This document shows positions 5,621 to 12,341 of a stretch of 12,518 bases of DNA, one piece after another. The DNA is taken from positions 1 to 12,518 of the forward strand of contig CAZKTS010000336.1 of the NCBI GenBank assembly GCA_964555735.1, read 5' to 3'. The notes beneath the pieces were generated by a model, which saw only the letters and a program-made list of their open reading frames with translations, was not told the DNA's origin and made no database searches. Source of the DNA: CAZKTS01 sp964555735. Lineage in GTDB: Bacteria > Actinomycetota > Acidimicrobiia > IMCC26256 > PALSA-555. Position 1 is the first letter of the stretch; each line of letters opens with the position of its first letter. A program made the position numbers and the translations under genes.

Positions 5621-7840
5621 ATGGCCACGGAGACCCCCGAGCTCGAGCGGTGCGACCTGCCCGTCGAGGGCATGAGCTGCGCGTCGTGCGCGGCGCGGAT
5701 CGAAGGCGCGCTGGCGAAGCGGCCCGGCGTCGAGACCGCGGCGGTCAACTTCGCGTCCAAGCGGGCCACGGTCACCTACGACCCCCGCGCCACCGACCCG
5801 GCCGCGCTGTCGGCGACGGTCGAGGGCCTCGGGTACGCCGTCCCCGACGTCGCCGCGTCGGACCCGGAGGCGGGCGAGCTGCGCGACCTCTGGCCGCGGC
5901 TGTGGATCTCGGCCCTCCTGACGGTGCCGCTGCTGGCGATCTCGATGGTGCCCGGCCTCCAGTTCGACGGCTGGCAGTACGTCGCGTGGGTGCTCGCGAC
6001 GCCGGTCGTGTTCTGGGGCGCGTGGCCGTTCCACAAGTACACGCTCGCCAACCTTCGTCACGGCGCGACGACGATGGACACGCTGGTGTCGATCGGCACG
6101 ATCGCGTCCTACGTGTGGTCGGTCGTCGCCATCGTCTTCCTCGGCGCAGCCGAGCACGGCGGCGGGATGGACTACGGCGCGCTCTTCAGCGGCGGCTCGG
6201 ACGAGGTGCACGTCTACTTCGAGACCGGTGCCGCGATCATCGTGCTGCTCCTGCTCGGCCGGTACTTCGAGGCCCGGGCCCGGCGGCGATCGAGCCACGC
6301 GCTGCGCGCGTTGCTCGAGCTCGGCGCGAAGACGGCGCAGCTGGAAGACGGTCGCGAGGTGGCGGTCGCGGAGCTGGGTGTCGGCGATCGCTTCGTGGTC
6401 CGCCCGGGAGAGAAGATCGCCACCGACGGACGCGTCGTCGGCGGGAGCTCGGCCGTCGACCTCTCGATGCTCACCGGCGAGCCCGTTCCCGTCGACGTCG
6501 GCGTGGGCGACGAGGTCTTCGGTGCGACGCTCAACACCGCCGGCCGCATCGTCGTCGAGGCGACCAAGGTCGGCAGTGACACTGCGCTCGCACAGATCGC
6601 GCGGCTCGTGGAGGAGGCGCAGGGGTCGAAGGCGCCGGTGCAACGCCTGGCCGACCGGATCTCGGCGATCTTCGTGCCGATCGTCCTGGTCATCGCGGTC
6701 GCGACGCTCGTCGTGTGGCTCGTCGCCACCGGCGACGTCGACCGCGCGTTCACGGCTGCGGTGGCGGTCCTGATCATCGCCTGCCCGTGTGCGCTGGGGC
6801 TCGCCACGCCCACCGCGATCATGGTCGGGACCGGTCGCGGCGCTCAGCTCGGCATCGTGATCCGGGGCGGCGAAGTGCTCGAGGCGAGCCAGGCGGTCGA
6901 CGTGGCGGTGCTCGACAAGACCGGCACCCTCACCGAGGGCCGGATGGAGCTCGTGGACGTCCGCCCCGCACCGGGCGTGGATGCCGACGAGCTCCTGGCC
7001 CGGGCCGCGGCCGTCGAAGACGCCTCGGAGCACCCGATCGCGGTGGCGATCGCCGCGGCCGCCCGGAGTCGGGGGCTGTCGTTCTCCGTGGCCGACGGCT
7101 TCGAGAACGAGCCGGGGCGAGGTGCGCGCGGCTCCGTGGCCGGCCTCGAGGTTCGCGTCGGTCGGCCCGAGTTCGTCGGTCCGGGGCTCGACGGTCTCGA
7201 GGAGATCAGTGCCGGCGCCACCGGCGACGGCCACACCCTCGTGGTCGCAGGATGGGACGACGGTGACGGACCGCGCGCACGCGGCGTGCTCGTCGTCGCC
7301 GACACGGTCAAGCCGACCTCACGCGAAGCGGTCGGCGCGCTGCGCGCGCTCGGGATCCGTACCGTCATGGTGACGGGCGATCGGCGCGATGCGGCGGAAG
7401 CCGTCGCGCGAACGGTCGGCATCGACGAGGTCGTCGCCGAGGTGCTCCCCGGCGACAAGGTCGATGTCGTGCGTCGCTTCCAGGCGGACGGCCGCCGAGT
7501 TGCGGTGGTCGGCGACGGCGTCAACGACGCGCCGGCGCTCGCGCAAGCCGACCTGGGCATCGCCATCGGGACCGGGACCGACGTCGCGATCGAGGCGAGC
7601 GACCTCACCCTGGTCACCGGTGACCTCCGTGCCGCGGCCGACGCCATCGAGCTCTCGCGCCGGACGCTGAGCACGATCAAGGGCAACCTGTTCTGGGCCT
7701 TCGCCTACAACGTGGCCGCGATCCCGCTCGCCGCGATCGGCCTGCTCAACCCGGTCGTGGCCGCCGCCGCGATGGGCTTCTCGTCGGTGTTCGTGGTGAC
7801 GAACTCGCTGCGGCTCCGACGGTTCCGCGGCTCACGATGA
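5621..7840 (+). CDS. copA: Copper-exporting P1B-type ATPase CopA
   Basis: Membrane ATPase of 739 aa that pumps Cu(I) out of the cytoplasm. One N-terminal heavy-metal-associated domain (15-73) has the GMSCASC metal site (Cys20, Cys23). The actuator TGE is at 285-287 and the transmembrane metal site CPC at 388-390. The phosphorylated DKTGT is at 432-436, with Asp432 the acceptor, the P1B-specific HP pair at 471-472 and GDGVNDAPA at 631-639. Tyr696-Asn697 and Met718-X2-Ser721-Ser722 in the last two helices are the Cu(I)-ATPase (P1B-1) ligands, which distinguish it from Zn/Cd pumps. The start is ATG at 5621 behind a strong Shine-Dalgarno sequence. Copper sensed by the divergent CsoR should derepress it. 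The 3' end overlaps the convergent DUF2505 gene by 9 bp. No copper chaperone gene is adjacent. Confidence 0.97.
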   Translation: MATETPELERCDLPVEGMSCASCAARIEGALAKRPGVETAAVNFASKRATVTYDPRATDPAALSATVEGLGYAVPDVAASDPEAGELRDLWPRLWISALLTVPLLAISMVPGLQFDGWQYVAWVLATPVVFWGAWPFHKYTLANLRHGATTMDTLVSIGTIASYVWSVVAIVFLGAAEHGGGMDYGALFSGGSDEVHVYFETGAAIIVLLLLGRYFEARARRRSSHALRALLELGAKTAQLEDGREVAVAELGVGDRFVVRPGEKIATDGRVVGGSSAVDLSMLTGEPVPVDVGVGDEVFGATLNTAGRIVVEATKVGSDTALAQIARLVEEAQGSKAPVQRLADRISAIFVPIVLVIAVATLVVWLVATGDVDRAFTAAVAVLIIACPCALGLATPTAIMVGTGRGAQLGIVIRGGEVLEASQAVDVAVLDKTGTLTEGRMELVDVRPAPGVDADELLARAAAVEDASEHPIAVAIAAAARSRGLSFSVADGFENEPGRGARGSVAGLEVRVGRPEFVGPGLDGLEEISAGATGDGHTLVVAGWDDGDGPRARGVLVVADTVKPTSREAVGALRALGIRTVMVTGDRRDAAEAVARTVGIDEVVAEVLPGDKVDVVRRFQADGRRVAVVGDGVNDAPALAQADLGIAIGTGTDVAIEASDLTLVTGDLRAAADAIELSRRTLSTIKGNLFWAFAYNVAAIPLAAIGLLNPVVAAAAMGFSSVFVVTNSLRLRRFRGSR

Positions 7841-8329
7841 GGCGCGCGTGAGCCACTCGTCGAGCAGCCCGGCCTCCGCGACCGCGTAGTCGCGGAGGCC
7901 GTCGACGATCGCGCGCTCGACCCGTCCGCCGACGAGCGGCATGCGCACCTTGAGGTCACCCTCCAGCGTGCGGCGCGCGGCGGCTCCCTCGGCCATGAGC
8001 GTGGCGCGGTACGTGCACCGGAGCCGGTCGGCGTAGTTGTCGGGCAGGATCCGGTGCTCGGCCGTGAAGGCGACGAGGTCATACGTCGCGTCGTCGACCC
8101 AGGTGATCTTCTCGGGATCGATCACCGCGGTGACAGCCGGCGACAGCTCCGCGACGAAGCGGTAGCGGATGCGCTGCTCGGCGCGTGTCCCGTCGTTGGT
8201 CGAGTCGAGCAGCTCCGGATCGCCGAGCTTCGGGAGCACGGCGCGCGCCTGCACGAATGCGGGGTCGAGCAACACCGACTGGACTGCGGCGGGGACGCCC
8301 GACAGCGTCTGCTCGATCGTGAAGCGCAC
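7832..8329 (-). CDS. DUF2505 domain protein (SRPBCC-like)
   Basis: Protein of 165 aa and unknown function that I recognise as the actinobacterial DUF2505 family. It begins MRFTIEQTLSGVPAAVQSVL, the fold-start helix typical of this START/SRPBCC-like group, followed by the expected antiparallel strands (RAEQRIRYRFVAEL, RLRCTYRATLMAEG) and a long C-terminal helix. It has no signal peptide or membrane span. The GTG start at 8329 lies 6 nt behind TAACGT, suggesting a leaderless transcript. The stop is inside the last codons of convergent copA, so no room exists for a terminator between them. It diverges from metF across 60 bp. Ligand and role cannot be deduced. Confidence 0.82.
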   Translation of the reverse strand: MRFTIEQTLSGVPAAVQSVLLDPAFVQARAVLPKLGDPELLDSTNDGTRAEQRIRYRFVAELSPAVTAVIDPEKITWVDDATYDLVAFTAEHRILPDNYADRLRCTYRATLMAEGAAARRTLEGDLKVRMPLVGGRVERAIVDGLRDYAVAEAGLLDEWLTRASS

Positions 8330-8335
8330 GGCCAG

Positions 8336-8341
8336 ACGTTA
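8336..8341 (-). promoter_or_regulatory. -10 box of the DUF2505 gene
   Basis: TAACGT on the minus strand, 6 nt before the GTG start. A TANNNT box at this distance places transcription initiation at or next to the start codon. No good -35 hexamer is visible upstream. Confidence 0.42.
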
Positions 8342-8389
8342 CGCTGTCCTTCCTTCTTCGGAGCCCCTGCACGTCGTTGGAGCCGCACG

Positions 8390-9241
8390 GTGAAGATCGC
8401 TGAGCTACTCGCACAGGGTCGCTCGATCTCGTTCGAGTTCTTCCCGCCGCGCAACGACGATGCGGAAGCGACGTTGGCGCGCACGCTCGCCGAGCTCGAG
8501 CCCTTGGGTCCGTCGTACGTGTCGGTCACGTACGGCGCGGGCGGCACCACGCGCGATCGGACGCACGAGCTCGTGGTGAGCATCAACCACGAGACGACGA
8601 TGACCGCGATGGCCCACCTCACGTGCGCCGCCCACACCCGCGAGGAGCTCGAGACGATCGTCGGTCGCTACGCCGCCGCCGGCATCGAGAACGTCCTCGC
8701 GCTCGGGGGCGATCCCCCGAAGGAGCTCGACCTGCCGCCGGGCGAGCTCCAGTACGCGATCGAGCTGGTGCGCCTCGTACGCGATGTGGGCGACTTCTGC
8801 ATCGGCGTGGCCGCGCATCCGGAACCCCACCCGCGCTCGGTGTCGGTCGAAGCCGACCGTCAGCACACGGCCGAGAAGCTCGCGGAGGCGGACTTCGCGA
8901 TCACGCAGTTCTTCTTCGATGCGCACCACTACTTCGGGCTCGTCGAGCGGCTGCACGAGCTCGGCGTCGACAAGCCGGTGATCCCGGGCATCATGCCGGT
9001 GCTCAGCATCGCGGGCACCAAGCGCATGGCCGAGATGCAAGGGTCGGAGTTCCCCGCGTGGTTCGCGGAGAAGCTCGAGCCCTATGCCGACGATCCGGAC
9101 GCCGTGCGACGCATCGGCATCGAGGAGGCGACCCGCCTCTGCCAGGAGCTGCTCGACGGCGGCGCGCCGGGCTTGCACTTCTACACGCTCAACCGCTCAC
9201 CGGCGACACGCGAGATCTACGGCGCGCTGGCGCTCGACTGA
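8390..9241 (+). CDS. metF: 5,10-methylenetetrahydrofolate reductase
   Basis: Flavoenzyme of 283 aa that reduces 5,10-methylene-THF to 5-methyl-THF, supplying the methyl group for methionine synthesis. Family motifs run through the protein: SFEFFPPR (14-21) with catalytic Glu16 (E. coli Glu28), VSVTYGAGGTTRDRT (44-58), GGDPP (106-110) with the flavin/folate Asp108, AAHPEPHP (141-148), QFFFD (173-177), IPGIMPV (198-204) and GLHFYTLNR (261-269). The length is that of the bacterial single-domain enzyme. The GTG at 8390 is chosen over the longer open frame because a GGAG sits 7 nt upstream and the protein begins just before the conserved region. It is a stand-alone gene, ending 7 bp before the convergent exported-protein gene. 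It does not resemble the distinct F420-dependent mycobacterial reductases. Confidence 0.96.
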   Translation: MKIAELLAQGRSISFEFFPPRNDDAEATLARTLAELEPLGPSYVSVTYGAGGTTRDRTHELVVSINHETTMTAMAHLTCAAHTREELETIVGRYAAAGIENVLALGGDPPKELDLPPGELQYAIELVRLVRDVGDFCIGVAAHPEPHPRSVSVEADRQHTAEKLAEADFAITQFFFDAHHYFGLVERLHELGVDKPVIPGIMPVLSIAGTKRMAEMQGSEFPAWFAEKLEPYADDPDAVRRIGIEEATRLCQELLDGGAPGLHFYTLNRSPATREIYGALALD

Positions 9242-9248
9242 CGCTCCG

Positions 9249-9902
9249 TCACGCGGCGGCGAGGGCTTGCTGCACTCGCGCCAACGATGCGGCGACGAGC
9301 GCGTCGCCGCCCGTGAGGGGACCGTCGAGGCTTCGGAAGGTGAAGCCGTCGACCACTCGACCGTCCCGCACGGCGGTGGCCTGGAGGATGGCCTGCGCGA
9401 CGCCGTCGGTGCTGAGCGTGATCGTGAACGCCACCGACTGGTCGCCGAGCCCCGGCACGTCGGCGGTGCGCACGACCTCGACGTCGACCCCGCGATCGTC
9501 CTCGAGCTGCGCCTCGGTGCTCTGGCGCAGGCAGCGTACGTACCGGGCCTGGCGGAAGGGCGCGAGGAAGCGCTTCGCCGCAGCCGGCGTCGAGAAGACG
9601 TACACGACGTTCGACGCGCCGGCAGTGCCGTCGGCGCGCTCGAACGCGGGTGAGGCGGTGCGACGGTCCTCCGCCTGCTCCCGGGCCCGCCGGACGGCGG
9701 CGCACGCCGGGAACGACGACGGGACGTCGGGTGGGGGTGTGCCCGCCTGCCAGCCCTCGGCGGCGGGGAAGTCGGCCGCGGTGAGGAGCCCGGCCTCGGC
9801 GATGGCGTCGTCGCCTGCCGGCGCGGCCGACGCGCCGGTGGTCAGGATCCCGAGGACGAGCACGGCCGCGACGGCGGTCGCGGCCACGCCCCGACGCGTC
9901 AC
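9249..9902 (-). CDS. Exported protein, paralogue of the upstream gene
   Basis: Predicted secreted protein of 217 aa and unknown function. Residues 1-26 form a signal peptide (MTRRG, a hydrophobic core, then GASA before AP) without a lipobox cysteine. The mature part has exactly two cysteines, Cys67 and Cys124, likely a disulfide. Segments FPACAAVRRA, YVFSTPAAAKRFLAPF, VRCLRQS and GLGDQSVAF align with the upstream gene in the same order. The layout, LLTAADFP followed by two cysteines and a late LGDQS element, recalls actinobacterial extracellular sensor-type domains, but I would not name a family. The GTG start (9902) overlaps the upstream gene's TGA by 4 bp, so the two are probably co-translated. 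It converges on metF with a 7-bp gap. Confidence 0.75.
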   Translation of the reverse strand: MTRRGVAATAVAAVLVLGILTTGASAAPAGDDAIAEAGLLTAADFPAAEGWQAGTPPPDVPSSFPACAAVRRAREQAEDRRTASPAFERADGTAGASNVVYVFSTPAAAKRFLAPFRQARYVRCLRQSTEAQLEDDRGVDVEVVRTADVPGLGDQSVAFTITLSTDGVAQAILQATAVRDGRVVDGFTFRSLDGPLTGGDALVAASLARVQQALAAA

Positions 9903-10570
9903 GCCGCGAGGTTCTCGGTCAGGCTGTCGACGCCCGCGGTGACCAAGGACTCGACGTCGTCGGACGGCGGTGGCCCGCTCGAGTTGACGATGAAGAACGA
10001 GTCGAGACCGCGGCCGACGCGCACCATCCGGATCTCCACGAAGAAGTCGTTGGCGTCGCCGCTGCCCGCGCTCACCGAACCCTCGTAGCCGACCGACTGG
10101 TCACCGAGGTCGGGTTCGAACACCTCGAGGTCCACCGTGACCTTCGCGTTCGGACGCTGCTGGCGGATGCTCTCGGTAAAGGCCTGCTTGAGGCACGTGA
10201 GCGCCTTCGGGCTCGCGTACGGCGCGTAGACGGCCTTCGCCTTCGCCGCGGTCGAGAACACCGAGACCTTGTTCTCGATCTGGGCGTACTCCTTGCCCTC
10301 CTCGACACCGAACGCGACCTCCTTGTTGGGCGCGGCGTCGATCGCCTTCGCGGACTTGCGGATGGTGGCGCACGCCGGCGCGTCGAACTCCTGGTCCTCG
10401 GCCGGCTTCACCTCGTCGAACGCCGACGGGACGTCCGAGGCGGTGATCACCGAGTCGTCGGCGATCTGTTGGTCGTCGGAGCCGCCGGCGAAGGCGGACG
10501 GGGCGAACGCGAGCGCCACGAGGGCGACGACCATGAGCGGCGTGGTGAGGACGACGGTGAGACGGCGCAT
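9899..10570 (-). CDS. Exported protein, first of a paralogous pair
   Basis: Predicted secreted protein of 223 aa with a signal peptide (MRRL, hydrophobic core, then SAFA before GG at 28-29). It shares with its downstream neighbour the segments VITASDVPSAF, APACATIRK (Cys67), VSVFSTAAKAKAVYAPY, LTCLKQAF (Cys126), PDLGDQSVGY and a C-terminal SSGP(P)...SLTENLAA helix. Both have Cys67 at the same number and a second Cys about 57-59 residues later, so the fold is probably the same with one disulfide. It is more acidic and Lys-rich than its Arg-rich partner. The ATG (10570) lies 6 nt behind TAGGCT, suggesting a leaderless transcript. The function is unknown; the tandem arrangement suggests duplication followed by divergence. 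Confidence 0.75.
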   Translation of the reverse strand: MRRLTVVLTTPLMVVALVALAFAPSAFAGGSDDQQIADDSVITASDVPSAFDEVKPAEDQEFDAPACATIRKSAKAIDAAPNKEVAFGVEEGKEYAQIENKVSVFSTAAKAKAVYAPYASPKALTCLKQAFTESIRQQRPNAKVTVDLEVFEPDLGDQSVGYEGSVSAGSGDANDFFVEIRMVRVGRGLDSFFIVNSSGPPPSDDVESLVTAGVDSLTENLAA

Positions 10571-10576
10571 GCGCCG

Positions 10577-10582
10577 AGCCTA
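10577..10582 (-). promoter_or_regulatory. -10 box of the exported-protein pair
   Basis: TAGGCT on the minus strand, 6 nt before the ATG at 10570, a strong actinobacterial -10. No Shine-Dalgarno sequence fits between it and the ATG, which supports a leaderless message. No convincing -35 is seen. Confidence 0.5.
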
Positions 10583-10611
10583 GGAGGCACGGGCGACGAC
10601 CCTGGACGCGA

Positions 10612-10639
10612 CGTGACCCCCGGGGAGCCGGGGGCCACG
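10612..10639 (-). terminator. Terminator hairpin of tRNA-Ser(CGA)
   Basis: A 12-bp stem (one G-T pair) with a 4-nt loop: TGACCCCCGG and CCGGGGGCCA on the plus strand, extended by CG/CG pairs. It begins 6 nt beyond the tRNA 3' end in the tRNA's direction of transcription. It is very stable but has no U-tract. Confidence 0.6.
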
Positions 10640-10645
10640 CGTCGG

Positions 10646-10730
10646 CGGAGGGAGTGGGATTTGAACCCACGGTGCCCGGAGGCACAATGGTTTTCGAGAC
10701 CATCCGATTCGGCCGCTCTCGCATCCCTCC
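10646..10730 (-). tRNA. tRNA-Ser(CGA)
   Basis: An 85-nt class II tRNA without an encoded CCA. The acceptor arms GGAGGGA and TCCCTCC pair fully and G is the discriminator. The anticodon loop CTCGAAA gives anticodon CGA, reading UCG. The long variable arm has a GTGCC/GGCAC stem, a serine identity feature, and the T arm is GTGGG-TTCAAAT-CCCAC. Its first 27 nt are identical to those of tRNA-Ser(GGA) at the right of the window. Confidence 0.95.
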
Positions 10731-10741
10731 TCAGCCGGACG

Positions 10742-10747
10742 AGTGTA
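10742..10747 (-). promoter_or_regulatory. -10 box of tRNA-Ser(CGA)
   Basis: TACACT on the minus strand, 11 bp upstream of the tRNA 5' end. It matches TANNNT well and leaves room for a very short 5' leader. No -35 at standard distance is convincing. Confidence 0.45.
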
Positions 10748-10773
10748 GGGGTCCGGCCGTCGCAACTCCCCAG

Positions 10774-10819
10774 CGTTCGCACCGCGTGCGGTGATCCGCC
10801 GCAGGTGTCGGTGCGAACG
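10774..10819. promoter_or_regulatory. 11-bp inverted repeat between tRNA-Ser(CGA) and the NTF2-like gene
   Basis: Arms CGTTCGCACCG (10774-10784) and CGGTGCGAACG (10809-10819) are exact reverse complements separated by 24 bp. The spacer holds a smaller GCGG/CCGC hairpin. It lies in the divergent upstream region, 33 bp before the NTF2-like ATG, so it may be an operator or a leader stem-loop for that gene. It is not a terminator for either neighbour by orientation. Confidence 0.45.
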
Positions 10820-10852
10820 ACCCGTGCACACGCGACGACAGGGGAGTGCACC

Positions 10853-11242
10853 ATGGGCGACAACGTTCAGTTCGTGCAGGACGCGTTCGTGACCTTCAAC
10901 CAGGCCGACGTCGAGGGGCTCACGAAGATCATCGCCGACGACGCCGTCCAGCACATGCCCGGCAACGGCCGGTACGCAGGCGACCACGTGGGTCGAGACG
11001 CGATCCTCGCGATGTACGGCGGGCTCGGCGAAGCGACCGGCGGGACCTTCCGGGCCGAGCTCGGCGACGTCGCAGCCGTGGACGACCGCACCGTGACCGC
11101 GCAGTACCGGGCCACGGGCACGCGCGACGGTGCGACGCTCGACTCGCCGCGCTCCATCACGTTCACGATCGAGGACGGCCGCATCGTCGATCTTCTCGAC
11201 CAGGACGACGACGTGGCGGCCTGGGACCGCTTCTTCGGCTAG
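10853..11242 (+). CDS. SnoaL/NTF2-like domain protein
   Basis: A 129-aa single-domain protein of the NTF2-like cone fold. The N-terminal helices FVQDAFVTFNQADVEGLTKII and DDAVQHMPG, then GRDAILAMYGGLGEATGG, are followed by strands (AVDDRTVTAQYRATGTRDG, RSITFTIEDGRIVDLLDQDDD) in the order typical of SnoaL-like and ketosteroid-isomerase-like proteins. The ending VAAWDRFFG also fits. The fold hosts both enzymes and binding proteins, and nothing here fixes a substrate. The ATG at 10853 follows a GGGGAG Shine-Dalgarno sequence 6 nt upstream, so unlike several neighbours it is leadered. It converges on tadA across 17 bp. An inverted repeat upstream may regulate it. Confidence 0.82.
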   Translation: MGDNVQFVQDAFVTFNQADVEGLTKIIADDAVQHMPGNGRYAGDHVGRDAILAMYGGLGEATGGTFRAELGDVAAVDDRTVTAQYRATGTRDGATLDSPRSITFTIEDGRIVDLLDQDDDVAAWDRFFG

Positions 11243-11259
11243 TCCCGGCGGCCGGGCCC

Positions 11260-11727
11260 TCAGCGGCGCTCGGCGAAGAAGTCCGAGAGCATCGCCGCAC
11301 ACGACTCGGCACGGATCCCGTCGACGACCACGAGCTCGTGGTTGAGACGGGGATCCGCGCCGAGGTTGTAGAGCGTCCCGAGCGCGCCGGCCTTGGGATC
11401 GGCGGCGCCGAAAACGACTCCGTCGAGGCGCGCCGCGACCGCGGCACCCGCGCACATGGGGCAGGGCTCGAGCGTGACCACCAGCGCGCAGCCGTCGAGT
11501 CGCCACGATCCGGCGGCGAGCGATGCGTCGCGGAGGGCGAGCACCTCGGCGTGCGCGGTCGGGTCGGCGCTGAGCTCGCGCTCGTTGTGCCGGCGCGCCA
11601 GCACCTCGCCGTCGACCAGCCGGACGACGACCGCGCCGATCGGCACGTCCCCGTGCTCGGCCGCCGCGTGCGCCTCGACCAGCGCGAGGTCCATCAGCTC
11701 GTCCAGCCGATCGTCAGGCAGCGGCAC
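11260..11727 (-). CDS. tadA: tRNA-specific adenosine deaminase TadA
   Basis: Zinc deaminase of 155 aa that converts A34 to inosine in tRNA-Arg(ACG), allowing wobble decoding of CGN codons. The catalytic signature is HAE at 59-61 (His59 zinc ligand, Glu61 proton shuttle) with PCPMC at 88-92 (Cys89 and Cys92 zinc ligands). VPIGAVVV (28-35), RHN (46-48) and LYNLGADPRLNHE (119-131) are also typical. I chose the GTG at 11727, which gives a normal N-terminus and lies 7 nt behind TACGTT. The frame stays open through the upstream repeat array to about 12024, but that extension is low-complexity repeat and not part of the family. It is near two tRNA genes and the SRP RNA, a translation-related cluster. 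Confidence 0.95.
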   Translation of the reverse strand: MPLPDDRLDELMDLALVEAHAAAEHGDVPIGAVVVRLVDGEVLARRHNERELSADPTAHAEVLALRDASLAAGSWRLDGCALVVTLEPCPMCAGAAVAARLDGVVFGAADPKAGALGTLYNLGADPRLNHELVVVDGIRAESCAAMLSDFFAERR

Positions 11728-11734
11728 GCCCCTC

Positions 11735-11740
11735 AACGTA
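11735..11740 (-). promoter_or_regulatory. -10 box of tadA
   Basis: TACGTT on the minus strand, 7 nt before the GTG start. It implies a leaderless message; the intervening GAGGGGC is too close to the GTG to act as a Shine-Dalgarno sequence. It supports the short TadA over the extended frame. Confidence 0.45.
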
Positions 11741-11789
11741 GGCGGCGAGCAAGGAATGCCGGACAGATGCGGCACCGAGGCGGAGCCGA

Positions 11790-12009
11790 GGTGCTCGCCA
11801 GGGAGCGACCGCCCGCGGGCCGGGTATCCCGGCGCGCAGGGAGCGACCGAGACAGGGAGGTGCTCGCCAGGGAGCGACCGCCCGCGGGCCGGGTATCCCG
11901 GCGCGCAGGGAGCGACCGAGACAGGGAGGTGCTCGCCAGGGAGCGACCGCCCGCGGGCCGAAGGGCGGCGCCGGGTATCCCGGCGCGCAGGGAGCGACCG
12001 AGAGAAGAG
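11790..12009. repeat. Three-copy 69-bp tandem repeat
   Basis: Copies start at 11790, 11859 and 11928. Copies 1 and 2 are identical over all 69 bp. Copy 3 carries a 13-bp insertion (11960-11972), making it 82 bp, and fades at its end. Each unit contains CAGGGAGCGACCG twice, the palindrome GCCCGCGGGC and the hairpin CCGGG-TAT-CCCGG. The array fills the gap between tadA and the SRP RNA gene. There are no unique spacers, so it is not a CRISPR. Confidence 0.93.
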
Positions 12010-12027
12010 GTGCGGACCGTGCACCCA

Positions 12028-12061
12028 CCGTCGACAGGATCCGCCGTCGACCGGGGATCCG
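12028..12061. repeat. Two adjacent imperfect direct repeats downstream of the SRP RNA
   Basis: CCGTCGACAGGATCCG (12028-12043) is followed at once by CCGTCGACCGGGGATCCG (12044-12061). Each contains the palindromes GTCGAC and GGATCC. They lie just beyond the SRP RNA 3' end and could form a hairpin that helps end it, though no U-tract follows. Confidence 0.45.
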
Positions 12062-12074
12062 GCACGGCTCAGGC

Positions 12075-12172
12075 CAGGCTCGCCTGCGGCACACGGGACG
12101 ATCCGCTGAGAGCTGCTTCCTTCCGGACCTGACTCGGTTCGCGGGAACCCGTTGCGCAGGACCCGACCCTCA
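12075..12172 (-). ncRNA. ffs: Signal recognition particle RNA, small 4.5S type
   Basis: The minus strand carries the near-invariant SRP domain IV core GTCAGGTCCGGAAGGAAGC, with the GGAA tetraloop and the asymmetric AGCAGC side that binds Ffh (12133-12111 region). Flanking arms pair along a single rod: CCTGCG with CGCAGG, AACGGG with CCCGT, and GGTCG with CGAGCC with one bulged base. The RNA targets membrane and secreted proteins co-translationally with Ffh. There is no room for an Alu domain, as expected for actinobacteria. The core is certain; the ends are estimated from where the pairing stops and may be off by about 10 nt. Confidence 0.92.
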
Positions 12173-12303
12173 GCACCGTGCGCGGGACCGATCGTGCGGC
12201 GGTCCGAGCCTCGGGCAGGAGTTCAGCCCCCCGAACGTGGATTGGGGGTACAGGGCACCACGAGCTCCCCGCCTAGCACGGTCCGCGGGGCGAGGGTAGC
12301 GCC

Positions 12304-12309
12304 TACGAT
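12304..12309 (+). promoter_or_regulatory. Possible -10 box of tRNA-Ser(GGA)
   Basis: TACGAT lies 32 bp before the tRNA 5' end. It fits TANNNT but no -35 is clear. The rest of the 169-bp gap between the SRP RNA and this tRNA (12173-12341) shows no gene that I can support. Confidence 0.35.
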
Positions 12310-12341
12310 TCGCCGTTCTGGATGCGTCCTCGGACGTGTCG

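Noticed and set aside
10469..10852. N-terminal extension of the NTF2-like protein containing WDLNPRCPE
   Set aside because: The extension reads through the antisense of tRNA-Ser(CGA), and the ATG at 10853 has a proper Shine-Dalgarno sequence.
11790..12009. CRISPR array
   Set aside because: The repeats abut directly with no unique spacers and no cas genes are present.
11260..12024. Extended TadA of 254 aa with 23-residue repeats at the N-terminus
   Set aside because: The extension is the translated 69-bp repeat array. TadA proteins begin close to the GTG at 11727, which has its own -10 box, and the 13-bp insertion in one copy shows that no frame is being kept.
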